Assembly (NCBI GenBank): GCA_964563975.1
Contig: CAZLZJ010000012.1
Location: 1 to 46,335 of the forward strand
From: JAAYJR01 sp964563975
GTDB taxonomy: Bacteria > Bacteroidota > Bacteroidia > Bacteroidales > Prolixibacteraceae
DNA: 46,335 bases
Direction of reading: 5' to 3'
In this document: positions 17,395-24,977 of the stretch, piece after piece
How the letters are laid out: every line of letters begins with the position of its first letter
Numbering within the stretch: position 1 is the first letter of the stretch
Translations under genes and position numbers: made by a program
The notes under the pieces: model-generated
Seen by the model: only the letters and a program-made list of their open reading frames with translations
What the model was told of the DNA's origin: nothing
Databases searched by the model: none

Positions 17395-18834
17395 ATGAAA
17401 CCAAGGACGTTATTATTGCTATTTCTGGTTATATCAGTTTCAGGATGCAAGTTATTCGGTGGTAAAAAAAGTAAATCCTCACGTACAACCGGGTGGGAGT
17501 ACAATTCTGAACAGACAGGCAATATTCCTTATTTATCCGGTTATGACCAGGAAACAGGCCCGGGATTAGTATTTATTCAGGGTGGTACCTTTACAATGGG
17601 TCGTGTAGAACAGGATGTTATGTATAAATGGGACAATCAACCCCGCAGAGTTACGGTTGCATCATTTTACATGGATGAAACGGAAGTTTCCAATCAGGAT
17701 TACAGAGAGTATATTCATTGGCTTGATAGGGTTTATACAGGCGACCGGCAGAAGATCAACTCCGCACTTCCTGACACAAATCTTTGGAGAAGTGCCCTGG
17801 CATATAATGAACCTTATGTGAATAACTATTTCAGACATCCTGCCTATAGCGATTATCCTGTTGTTGGTGTATCATGGGAGCAAGCTGTTCAATACTGTTC
17901 ATGGCGAACAGACAGGGTAAACGAAAATCTTCTTGTCAATAAAAAACATTTAAAGCATGACAATACACAGGCAGGCGAAAATGTTTTTACGACACAAACC
18001 TATCTTGCCAGCATGTACCAGGGAACCGAGGGAGACAAACCGCAAAAAAACCCTGACGGATCAACACGTCGTGTAAGATGGGAAGACGGGGTTATGCTCC
18101 CGGCATACAGACTTCCGACTGAAGCAGAATGGGAATATGCTGCCTACGGACTTATAGGTAATGTTGATGATGAGCTGCTGACAGACCGCAAACTTTACCC
18201 CTGGAACGGAAGTTATCTCAGGAATGACAAGGGGAAAGCCAAAGGCCGGCTGAGAGCTAACTTTGTCAGAGGACGGGGTGACCTTATGGGTATGGCAGGC
18301 TATTTAAACGATAATGCAGATATTTCTGCTCCCGTATTTTCATACGAACCAAATGATTTTGGTCTTTATTGTATGTCAGGAAATGTAAATGAATGGGTTG
18401 CTGATGTCTACAGACCTTTATCATTTTTAGACATTGAAGAATTTCAGCCATTCAGGGGAAATGTTGTCACTGAGCCCAGGCGGGATAATAGCGGTAACTT
18501 AATGCGTGATCAATATGGAGAAATAGTTTACGATACTGTTGCAGACTACCGCAATTTTAAGGATGGTGATAAAAATTCACAATTAATTGAGTCGCACGAC
18601 TGGAATGCAGAAGAGGATAAAGGTACCTCACATATGTATATCGACGACGACCGGCCCGGCTCATTCTCCTCACTGATAAGTGATGAAGTAAGAGTCTATA
18701 AAGGCGGTTCCTGGAAAGACCGTGCATACTGGCTTGTTCCCGGCACCAGGAGATATTTAGAGCAAACCAAAGCTCAGAATGACCTGGGATTCCGCTGTGC
18801 AATGACCAGGGTAGGTAGTCCTGAAGGATTCTAA
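17395..18834 (+). CDS. gldJ: Gliding motility / type IX secretion lipoprotein GldJ
   Basis: A 479-residue outer-membrane lipoprotein with lipobox 'SVSGC' (lipidated Cys18). It has a formylglycine-generating-enzyme-like (SUMF1) fold: 'GLVFIQGGTFTMGRVEQDVMYKWDNQPRRV', 'FYMDETEVSNQDYREY', 'YPVVGVSWEQAVQYCSWR', 'YRLPTEAEWEYAA', 'GNVNEWVADVY' and 'YKGGSWKDRAYWL'. 'QDVMYKWDNQPRRV' and 'WRSALAYNEPYVNNYFRHPAYSDYP' match GldJ rather than GldK. GldJ stabilises other gliding/T9SS parts in Flavobacterium. The porU-porV/gldJ neighbourhood is known from Flavobacterium johnsoniae, supporting the call. murF follows on the same strand after 11 bp. Confidence 0.92.
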   Translation: MKPRTLLLLFLVISVSGCKLFGGKKSKSSRTTGWEYNSEQTGNIPYLSGYDQETGPGLVFIQGGTFTMGRVEQDVMYKWDNQPRRVTVASFYMDETEVSNQDYREYIHWLDRVYTGDRQKINSALPDTNLWRSALAYNEPYVNNYFRHPAYSDYPVVGVSWEQAVQYCSWRTDRVNENLLVNKKHLKHDNTQAGENVFTTQTYLASMYQGTEGDKPQKNPDGSTRRVRWEDGVMLPAYRLPTEAEWEYAAYGLIGNVDDELLTDRKLYPWNGSYLRNDKGKAKGRLRANFVRGRGDLMGMAGYLNDNADISAPVFSYEPNDFGLYCMSGNVNEWVADVYRPLSFLDIEEFQPFRGNVVTEPRRDNSGNLMRDQYGEIVYDTVADYRNFKDGDKNSQLIESHDWNAEEDKGTSHMYIDDDRPGSFSSLISDEVRVYKGGSWKDRAYWLVPGTRRYLEQTKAQNDLGFRCAMTRVGSPEGF

Positions 18835-18845
18835 CACCACAAAAA

Positions 18846-20135
18846 ATAGATACCAAAAAGATATACAGGCTTTTTGAGAAATGCCCCGTAATCGCCACAG
18901 ATAGCAGGCAAATCAGGGAAGAGTGCATATTTTTTGCCCTGAAAGGAGATAATTTCGATGGGAATAATTTTATATCCGATGCTTTGGAAAAGGGTGCTGT
19001 TTTAGCAGTTACCGATAATAAGAAGTATTATAAAAAGGGGAAAACCATACTTGTTGAAAATGTCCTGACCACACTTCAGGAAATGAGCACTTATCATAGA
19101 AGAAAGCTTAAACTTCCGATTATTGCAGTTACGGGATCTAATGGTAAAACTACCACGAAAGAGCTTATTGCAGCAGTATTATCACAAAAATTCAGTGTCT
19201 CATATACACAAGGAAATCTGAACAACCATATTGGATTACCCCTGACCCTTTTAAAAATAGGAAAAACAGCTGATATTGGAATCGTCGAAATGGGAGCAAA
19301 CCATCGCGGTGAAATATATTCTCTCTGCAAAATTGCAGACCCCGATTACGGAATAATTACAAATATCGGAAAAGCTCACCTCCGGGGATTTGGTTCACTT
19401 GAAGGGATAAAAAAAAGCAAAGCAGAGCTTTACAAATATATTTCTGAAAAAAATGGTACAATATTTTTGAACAATGATGATATTGTACTTAAAGATCTTA
19501 CTGCAAATTTGCAAAATGTAATCAGCTACGGCCGTACCGGTGGTGACATTACCGGATATCCCATATTCAAATCTCCCTACCTGCATGTAAATATCAGACT
19601 TCCTGAAAAAGAGGTCAATATTGCCACTAAACTGACAGGGCTATATAATTTTGAAAATGTGATGGCTGCAGCCTCTATTGGTAACTTTTTCAAAATAAGC
19701 ACTGCCGGTATTGTAAAAGCCCTTCAAAATTATCAGCCCGAAAATAACCGTTCACAAATAATTAAAAAAGGTCAACTAACTATTGTCATGGATGCCTATA
19801 ATGCTAATCCCACAAGTATGCAGGCTGCAATTGAAAGCTTTGTTTCAGGTTTTAAATATCCTAAATGTCTTATAGCCGGCGATATGCTCGAATTGGGAGA
19901 ATATTCAAACCGGGAACATATTAAAATATTGGAGCTAATAAAAAAGCACTCTTTTAAAGAGGTTTTTCTTGTTGGTGAAGCCTTTAAAAAAGCATCATTA
20001 AATTATCCTTATAAATCTTTTGCAGATACAGCATCATTATGTCACTACCTGTTTAACAACAAAATTGTTAATTGCTCCGTACTAATAAAAGGCTCAAGGG
20101 GAATAAAATTGGAACAGGTCCTTGAATACCTTTAA
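18846..20135 (+). CDS. murF: UDP-N-acetylmuramoyl-tripeptide--D-alanyl-D-alanine ligase, apparent ATA start
   Basis: Adds D-Ala-D-Ala to UDP-MurNAc-tripeptide, the last cytoplasmic step of peptidoglycan precursor synthesis. Homology of the reading frame runs from 18846: 'DTKKIYRLFEKCPVIATDSRQI' and 'IFFALKGDNFDGNNFISDALEKGAVLAV' are the normal substrate-binding N-domain. The central ATP domain has the P-loop 'VTGSNGKTTTKELI'; 'NNHIGLPLTLL', 'EMGANHRGEI' and 'DAYNANPTSM' follow. From 18846 the protein is 429 residues, the usual length. No ATG, GTG or TTG lies between the in-frame stop at 18822 and the TTG at 18984; starting at that TTG would delete the first 46 residues of a conserved domain. 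The codon at the natural start is ATA, 12 nt behind the gldJ stop. Either an unusual start or an ATG-to-ATA change is present. Confidence 0.9.
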   Translation: MDTKKIYRLFEKCPVIATDSRQIREECIFFALKGDNFDGNNFISDALEKGAVLAVTDNKKYYKKGKTILVENVLTTLQEMSTYHRRKLKLPIIAVTGSNGKTTTKELIAAVLSQKFSVSYTQGNLNNHIGLPLTLLKIGKTADIGIVEMGANHRGEIYSLCKIADPDYGIITNIGKAHLRGFGSLEGIKKSKAELYKYISEKNGTIFLNNDDIVLKDLTANLQNVISYGRTGGDITGYPIFKSPYLHVNIRLPEKEVNIATKLTGLYNFENVMAAASIGNFFKISTAGIVKALQNYQPENNRSQIIKKGQLTIVMDAYNANPTSMQAAIESFVSGFKYPKCLIAGDMLELGEYSNREHIKILELIKKHSFKEVFLVGEAFKKASLNYPYKSFADTASLCHYLFNNKIVNCSVLIKGSRGIKLEQVLEYL

Positions 20136-20503
20136 CCTGCTGATGGCTTTTCTACCTTAAGCACTTCACTGATAGCTTTTTCAAAAGTAGCTTTTGGCAA
20201 AGCTCCCATAGCCATCTGAGGCTGACCTTCAACAGGCACAAAAAGAAGTGAAGGAATACTTTGTATACCAAACATACCGGCTAACTCACGCTCCTGCTCT
20301 GTGTCAACCTTATATATTTTTAAACTGTCGCCATACTCTTTTTGAAGCTCCTCAAGCACCGGAGCAATCATTTTACATGGTCCGCACCAGTCAGCATAAA
20401 AATCTATCAAACAGGGTACCGTCCCTTCATACTTCCACTCCTTACTTTCTTCCCAGTTAAATACCTTCTCTTTAAAAGTCTCTTTTGTTAAATATTCAAG
20501 CAT
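20132..20503 (-). CDS. trxA: Thioredoxin
   Basis: A 123-residue cytoplasmic thiol-disulfide reductant. The active site is 'DWCGPCK' (C40, C43), preceded by 'CLIDFYA' and followed by 'IAPVLEELQKEY'. The cis-proline is in 'GIQSIPSLLF'. No signal peptide, so it is not a periplasmic TlpA-type protein. The N-terminus (about 1-25) is slightly longer than in classical TrxA, as is common in Bacteroidota. It converges on murF, the two stop codons overlapping at 20132-20135. Confidence 0.93.
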   Translation of the reverse strand: MLEYLTKETFKEKVFNWEESKEWKYEGTVPCLIDFYADWCGPCKMIAPVLEELQKEYGDSLKIYKVDTEQERELAGMFGIQSIPSLLFVPVEGQPQMAMGALPKATFEKAISEVLKVEKPSAG

Positions 20504-20724
20504 CTTTAACTAATTTAAGTTATGTACATATTTATAATATTACATGTTAGTTACCAAATATAATACCATTTTTAAAAATTGTAACACCTGCACTGTAGTA
20601 ATCTTCTTAAAAATTGAACATCAACAAGTTATCTAATTCCACACTTTAGATCATCTTAGTTAAAAATAGCCGGTAATGACCATTCAAATTAAGGATTAAT
20701 CCTGTTATAAGCAGAAATATTGTA

Positions 20725-20746
20725 ATTTTGTCACGATTTTGCCACG
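20725..20746 (+). repeat. Degenerate 11-bp tandem repeat next to the scaffold gap
   Basis: ATTTTGTCACG (20725-20735) is followed directly by ATTTTGCCACG (20736-20746), one mismatch. A partial third copy, TTTGTCA, continues to 20753. The repeat runs into the gap edge. Confidence 0.6.
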
Positions 20747-20878
20747 TTTGTCATAATTATANNNNNNNNNNNNNNNNNNNNNNNNNNNNNNNNNNNNNNN
20801 NNNNNNNNNNNNNNNNNNNNNNNNNNNNNNNNNNNNNNNNNNNNNNNNNNNNNNNNNNNNNCGTTTGTCATAATTATA
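20745..20878. repeat. 17-bp identical sequence on both sides of a 100-N gap
   Basis: CGTTTGTCATAATTATA ends exactly at the last base before the gap (20745-20761) and again begins exactly at the first base after it (20862-20878). The likeliest reading is that two contigs overlap by 17 bp and the N-run is a placeholder. A real repeat that broke the assembly is the other option. Confidence 0.75.
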
Positions 20879-20981
20879 AATGTAAAATAAATATTCCGGT
20901 TAAAACCGGTACCCAAAAAAATTATTAAAACATATATAAGCAAGCTATACTATACCTTTAAAAAGAAACGATTTTAATAGT

Positions 20982-22400
20982 ATGAAGTTAAAACATAAAA
21001 TTTTTGATCATATTTCGAAAGCAGCCGACCAATTGGGACAAGACACCTATGTAATTGGCGGGTATGTCAGGGATATGCTATTGAACAGGCAATCAAAAGA
21101 TATTGATATTGTGACAGTGGGAAGTGGAATAGGCCTGGCAGAAAAGGTTGCAGAGTTTATCAAACCTAAACCAAAGGTAAGTTATTTCAGAAATTTTGGT
21201 ACGGCACATCTTAAATACAGGAATTTTGAGATTGAATTTGTAGGAGCCCGAAAGGAGTCTTACCGCAGCAATTCGCGAAAACCTATTGTTGAAAACGGCA
21301 CATTAAAAGATGACCAAAACCGCAGAGACTTTACGATTAATTCTCTTGCTTTGGGACTTAACAGCCATAATTTTGAAGAATTAACAGATCCCTTTAACGG
21401 AATTCATGATTTAAAAAACCGGATTATCAGAACTCCCCTGAATCCAAATGAAACTTTTTCGGACGATCCTCTACGGATGCTCAGGGCAATTCGTTTTTCC
21501 GCGGTTCTCGACTTCACAATGGATACGGGTACTTTACAGGCAATAGCCTACAATAGCAGCAGAATAAAAATAGTATCGGCCGAAAGGATTACCGATGAAC
21601 TAAATAAAATTATCATGTCTGAAAAGCCTTCAATTGGTTTCAGGTTATTGGAAGAAACAGACTTGCTTAAAATAATTTTTCCTGAACTGGCAAAACTTAA
21701 AGGTGTTGATATACAAAATGGTATAGGGCATAAAGATAATTTTTACCACACTCTTAAAGTGTTGGACAGTGTTGCCGAAAAAACAGATAACCTTTGGTTG
21801 CGCTGGTCGGCACTGCTTCATGACATTGCCAAGCCGGTTACAAAAAAATTTCAGGAAGGGCAGGGATGGACTTTTCATTCTCATAATTTTACCGGTGCAA
21901 AGATGGTTCCGGGAATATTCAGAAGATTGAAACTACCCTTAAATGAAAAAATGAAATATGTACAAAAAATAGTTAAACTTCATATGCGCCCTATCATACT
22001 GTCAGAGGAGGAGGTAACAGATTCGGCAGTAAGGCGGCTCCTCTTTGAAGCCGGCAACGACATTGACGATCTGATGCTTTTATGTGAAGCCGACATCACC
22101 TCTAAAAACACTCAAAAAGTTAGACGTTACCTGAAAAATTTCAAAATCGTCCGTAAAAAACTTCAGGAGATTGAAGAAAAAGACAAAATAAGAAATTTTC
22201 AACCTCCGGTTTCAGGAGAACTGATAATGGAAACTTTCAACCTTCCTCCCTGCAAAGAAGTAGGGCTTATAAAAAATGCAATAAAAGAGGCTATCCTTGA
22301 CGGTAAAATTGGAAATAACTTTGAGGAAGCCTTTTCATATATGCATAAAAAAGCAAAAGAGATTGGACTGACAAATAGTCAGGGCGTAACTTTTAATTGA
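20982..22400 (+). CDS. cca: CCA-adding tRNA nucleotidyltransferase with HD domain
   Basis: Adds or repairs the 3' CCA end of tRNAs; some relatives only add A or act as poly(A) polymerase. 472 residues. The class II nucleotidyltransferase head has 'YVIGGYVRDMLL' and the metal-binding 'KDIDIV'. 'RRDFTINSLAL' and 'DDPLRMLRAIRFS' follow, then the neck and body. An HD domain lies around residues 250-370 ('HTLKVLDSV', 'LLHDIAKP', 'HSHNFTGAKM'). A C-terminal helical tail ends near 'AKEIGLTN'. Its 3' end overlaps the convergent exonuclease-family gene by 22 bp. Confidence 0.95.
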   Translation: MKLKHKIFDHISKAADQLGQDTYVIGGYVRDMLLNRQSKDIDIVTVGSGIGLAEKVAEFIKPKPKVSYFRNFGTAHLKYRNFEIEFVGARKESYRSNSRKPIVENGTLKDDQNRRDFTINSLALGLNSHNFEELTDPFNGIHDLKNRIIRTPLNPNETFSDDPLRMLRAIRFSAVLDFTMDTGTLQAIAYNSSRIKIVSAERITDELNKIIMSEKPSIGFRLLEETDLLKIIFPELAKLKGVDIQNGIGHKDNFYHTLKVLDSVAEKTDNLWLRWSALLHDIAKPVTKKFQEGQGWTFHSHNFTGAKMVPGIFRRLKLPLNEKMKYVQKIVKLHMRPIILSEEEVTDSAVRRLLFEAGNDIDDLMLLCEADITSKNTQKVRRYLKNFKIVRKKLQEIEEKDKIRNFQPPVSGELIMETFNLPPCKEVGLIKNAIKEAILDGKIGNNFEEAFSYMHKKAKEIGLTNSQGVTFN

Positions 22401-23407
22401 ATTACCACAGGCAGGTGATCGCTAAAACCTCCTTGATATGTATACCCATAATAGGTTCTCAAAGGTTTCACTCCGCCATAACGATCATCCGGTTCAAATA
22501 AAAAAGGCATATCGGCAATCTTTGCCGATCCTCTTTCGACATATAGTCCGGATCGATGATCAAGCAACTTTCCGGAAACTATAATCTGATCAAATATATA
22601 CCATTGAGCCCTAAACTTGGTAGTGCCTTTATCACCCTCTTTCCAGCCGGCCGAAAGATTATAAACAGAGTTAGCGCTAATATCATTTTCATAAGGCAAA
22701 GCTTTCAAATACTTTACAATACTTAAATCATCCGGTTGGTCGTTAAAATCTCCCATAATTATTATTTGCGGATCAATATATTGATCAAGCAGTTTTTCAA
22801 CCTGAGTTCTTAAGATAGTAGCTGCCAATATTCTCAATCCCCTGCTTCTGAGCAACCCTGAATATCTGGATGGCCAGTGGTTAATAAAAAAGTGGATTGT
22901 GTCTGAACTTCCGAAAGTCCCCAAAACATACAATATCTCACGGGTAGGTATAACTTTTCCATTCTTATCGGTAAGCGGGAAGCAGTTATACCGAAGCGGA
23001 TTGAAATAATCGGGATTATATAAAAATGCCACATCTATTCCACGATTATCAGGAGAATCTTTATGAATAATTTTATAATTTAATTTTTTCAATGCAACAG
23101 ATGAGACAAGCTTGTCGAGAACATATCTGTTTTCTATTTCGCATAAGGATATAATCTGGGGCGGGGTCCAGCCTGTAGAGTTAATAAGAGCCTTCGATAT
23201 ATTGTTTATTTTTCTGTAAAACCTCCGTGCTGTCCACCGTCTGGCACCTTCAGGAGTAAATTCATCATCAAAAGTTTCAGGATCATCCTTCAGGTCAAAT
23301 AAATTTTCAACATTGTAAAAGACAATATTATATACTTCGGAAAGCTCCTGGGGGTATAATCCGGTAAAAATTGAAAAACAATATAGGGTTAACAGTAATC
23401 TTTTTAT
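22379..23407 (-). CDS. Exported endonuclease/exonuclease/phosphatase-family protein, apparent ATA start
   Basis: A metal-dependent phosphoesterase or nuclease fold of 342 residues when read from 23407. The motifs are 'FYNVENLFD' (Asn), 'ISLCEIENRYVL' (catalytic Glu), 'IIMGDFNDQPDD' (Asp/Asn) and the closing 'GGFSDHLPV' (catalytic His). The frame runs back past the TTG at 23092 through 'NISKALINSTGW' and 'FTPEGARRWTARRFY' to a signal peptide, 'KIKRLLLTLYCFSIFTGLYP'. Starting at 23092 would lose the first two motifs. Between the stop of the upstream lipoprotein gene (23411-23413) and the signal peptide there is no ATG, GTG or TTG, only AAA ATA AAA AGA, so ATA at 23407 is the best start. Exported, so it may degrade extracellular DNA or phosphoesters. 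It follows the beta-helix lipoprotein in the same frame and operon. Confidence 0.85.
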   Translation of the reverse strand: MKRLLLTLYCFSIFTGLYPQELSEVYNIVFYNVENLFDLKDDPETFDDEFTPEGARRWTARRFYRKINNISKALINSTGWTPPQIISLCEIENRYVLDKLVSSVALKKLNYKIIHKDSPDNRGIDVAFLYNPDYFNPLRYNCFPLTDKNGKVIPTREILYVLGTFGSSDTIHFFINHWPSRYSGLLRSRGLRILAATILRTQVEKLLDQYIDPQIIIMGDFNDQPDDLSIVKYLKALPYENDISANSVYNLSAGWKEGDKGTTKFRAQWYIFDQIIVSGKLLDHRSGLYVERGSAKIADMPFLFEPDDRYGGVKPLRTYYGYTYQGGFSDHLPVVIQLKVTP

Positions 23408-23410
23408 TTT

Positions 23411-24874
23411 TTAATCCTTTTTATTTTTTTCGACTCTTTCAAAAGCACCAAGGTCGGGCCCGCCATCTGCTAATCTATCTTTATTCATAATATCTACAGG
23501 AAACCTCTTTGCAAAAACAGGATTACCAATATCTTTTGCAGCCGATAGTGTGTCAAGTGAATAATCATGTTTATCGAATGGATCAACAAACCTGGGATCA
23601 TATTTTTTGCCCCTCCATACATTTTTATAATGATTTTTATCGGATAAATCCAAAGTGTCGGGAACTTGCAGAATGCAATGATCAAATGTATAGTTGAACA
23701 TATTTTGTTTATTATCCCCCAACTCAATCTCATTAGGATAATTACCGTAAATAATTGAATTGCCAAAAAATGCATTTTCAATATCACCACTATAGATAAC
23801 AGACGATCCGTCAGACTTTTTAACGGGTAAATAGTTTGATATGATCACTGATGAAGATGTCCTTGCTTTGGGAGAGTAATTTCCCCAAAAGTTTGCAATC
23901 GTGGTATGGTAAAATTCATAACTTCCTCCTGCCAAAAAAGCTGCTGCATAAAATCCGCAATTTGCTATAAGGTTATTATATCCGAAAATTTTCGACTTCA
24001 AAGCAAAAAGCCCGGCATAAGCCATATTTTCTATTCTGGAATTATTTATCTGCAAACTTGCATGACCGTCATGCTCAATTGTTCCTACCTGAAGTCCTAT
24101 ATTTGCATTTTTTATGGTCACAAAATTTAAAATATTACCATGACTTCCTGATTCAAGAATTATCCTGTCCCACTGGTTTGGAATATTTTTGTAGCTTGTC
24201 TCCAACCGGTCTGATGAAAAGACAATAGGATTTTCAAAAGTTCCCTCAGCAACAATTTTACCTTCTATATAAAGACCTGAATTTTTATGAAAATAGACTC
24301 TGGTACCTGCCTCAATGTTAAGCACCGAGGTACTGTCGATAAAAGCATATCCGTAAATCAAATATGGTTTTTCAGCAGTCCATTCAGTATTTAAAATATA
24401 GCCGTCTTTAATAAGATTAAAATCCTGTCCATAGGCGATAAGAAGAATATTCTGCAAATTAAAATTTGTTACAAACTCAATAGAATCCTGAACTATCATT
24501 GGCATATTCTGCCCGTTAGGATCAACAGTAACCTCTACAAAGATAAATATACTGTCATGTGACGGGATAACAATATCATAAGCTTCATTGGTTATATCTC
24601 CGTCAATATTAAGCCTGAAATTTGACAGGTCCCCGTTTGCAACGCGAATCCTGGATATCAGCAGATCTTCACTATATTTATTATAAACCTTAAAATGTTG
24701 AGTTGTTGAACCAATATTGGTAAATATGGTATCAAACATGATTGTATCTCTTGAAAAAAGCAGCTGTGCATCCGGAGAATTATGATATCCCTCATCTTCA
24801 CATGATATGAGTGCAACCAATATAGCAAAAACTATTGTTGCATAAAGCAAATATTTGGCTAATCTCCAAATCAT
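23411..24874 (-). CDS. Lipoprotein with right-handed beta-helix repeats
   Basis: A 487-residue lipoprotein with lipobox 'VALISC' (lipidated Cys25). Residues about 40-150 form a beta-sandwich ('FDTIFTNIGSTTQHFKVYNKYSEDLLISRI'). From about 170 onward come short repeated strands with 'GTRVYFHKNSGLYIEGKIVAEGTFENPIVFSS', 'ILNFVTIKNANIGLQV' and 'SRIENMAYAGLFAL', typical of pectin-lyase-like right-handed beta-helices. No catalytic motif is recognised, so it may bind polysaccharide or serve as a surface scaffold. The C-terminal 'ADGGPDLGAFERVEKN' is common at the end of such Bacteroidota lipoproteins. The downstream exonuclease-family gene starts in the same frame just past the stop codon. Confidence 0.85.
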   Translation of the reverse strand: MIWRLAKYLLYATIVFAILVALISCEDEGYHNSPDAQLLFSRDTIMFDTIFTNIGSTTQHFKVYNKYSEDLLISRIRVANGDLSNFRLNIDGDITNEAYDIVIPSHDSIFIFVEVTVDPNGQNMPMIVQDSIEFVTNFNLQNILLIAYGQDFNLIKDGYILNTEWTAEKPYLIYGYAFIDSTSVLNIEAGTRVYFHKNSGLYIEGKIVAEGTFENPIVFSSDRLETSYKNIPNQWDRIILESGSHGNILNFVTIKNANIGLQVGTIEHDGHASLQINNSRIENMAYAGLFALKSKIFGYNNLIANCGFYAAAFLAGGSYEFYHTTIANFWGNYSPKARTSSSVIISNYLPVKKSDGSSVIYSGDIENAFFGNSIIYGNYPNEIELGDNKQNMFNYTFDHCILQVPDTLDLSDKNHYKNVWRGKKYDPRFVDPFDKHDYSLDTLSAAKDIGNPVFAKRFPVDIMNKDRLADGGPDLGAFERVEKNKKD

Positions 24875-24911
24875 TTATCTCATTTACGAATTAACCAGGT
24901 TGTTATTATTG

Positions 24912-24919
24912 CAAATATA
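24912..24919 (-). promoter_or_regulatory. -7 box for the beta-helix lipoprotein operon
   Basis: TATATTTG on the minus strand, a full TAnnTTTG match, 38 bp before the start codon at 24874. No good TTG at the expected distance upstream. Confidence 0.45.
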
Positions 24920-24977
24920 TAAAATCAATTTACGATTTTTAACATTTTTTTGCAACTATTATAGCATATAAAGATAT

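Larger units (their letters stand above)
20504..20981. other. Intergenic region with scaffold gap between trxA and cca
   Basis: AT-rich, no gene seen. It holds the start side of trxA (read leftwards), a TAATTTTG box at 20723-20730 on the plus strand, two 11-bp tandem copies at 20725-20746, and a run of 100 N at 20762-20861. Plus-strand transcription of cca must start here, but no complete promoter could be fixed. Confidence 0.7.

Noticed and set aside
18984..20135. TTG at 18984 as the murF start
   Set aside because: Would delete 46 residues that match the conserved MurF N-domain.
20725..20878. CRISPR array at the scaffold gap
   Set aside because: The repeats are 11 and 17 bp, without spacers of even length and without cas genes nearby.
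22379..23092. TTG at 23092 as the start of the exonuclease-family gene
   Set aside because: The frame stays open upstream and codes two catalytic motifs and a signal peptide.
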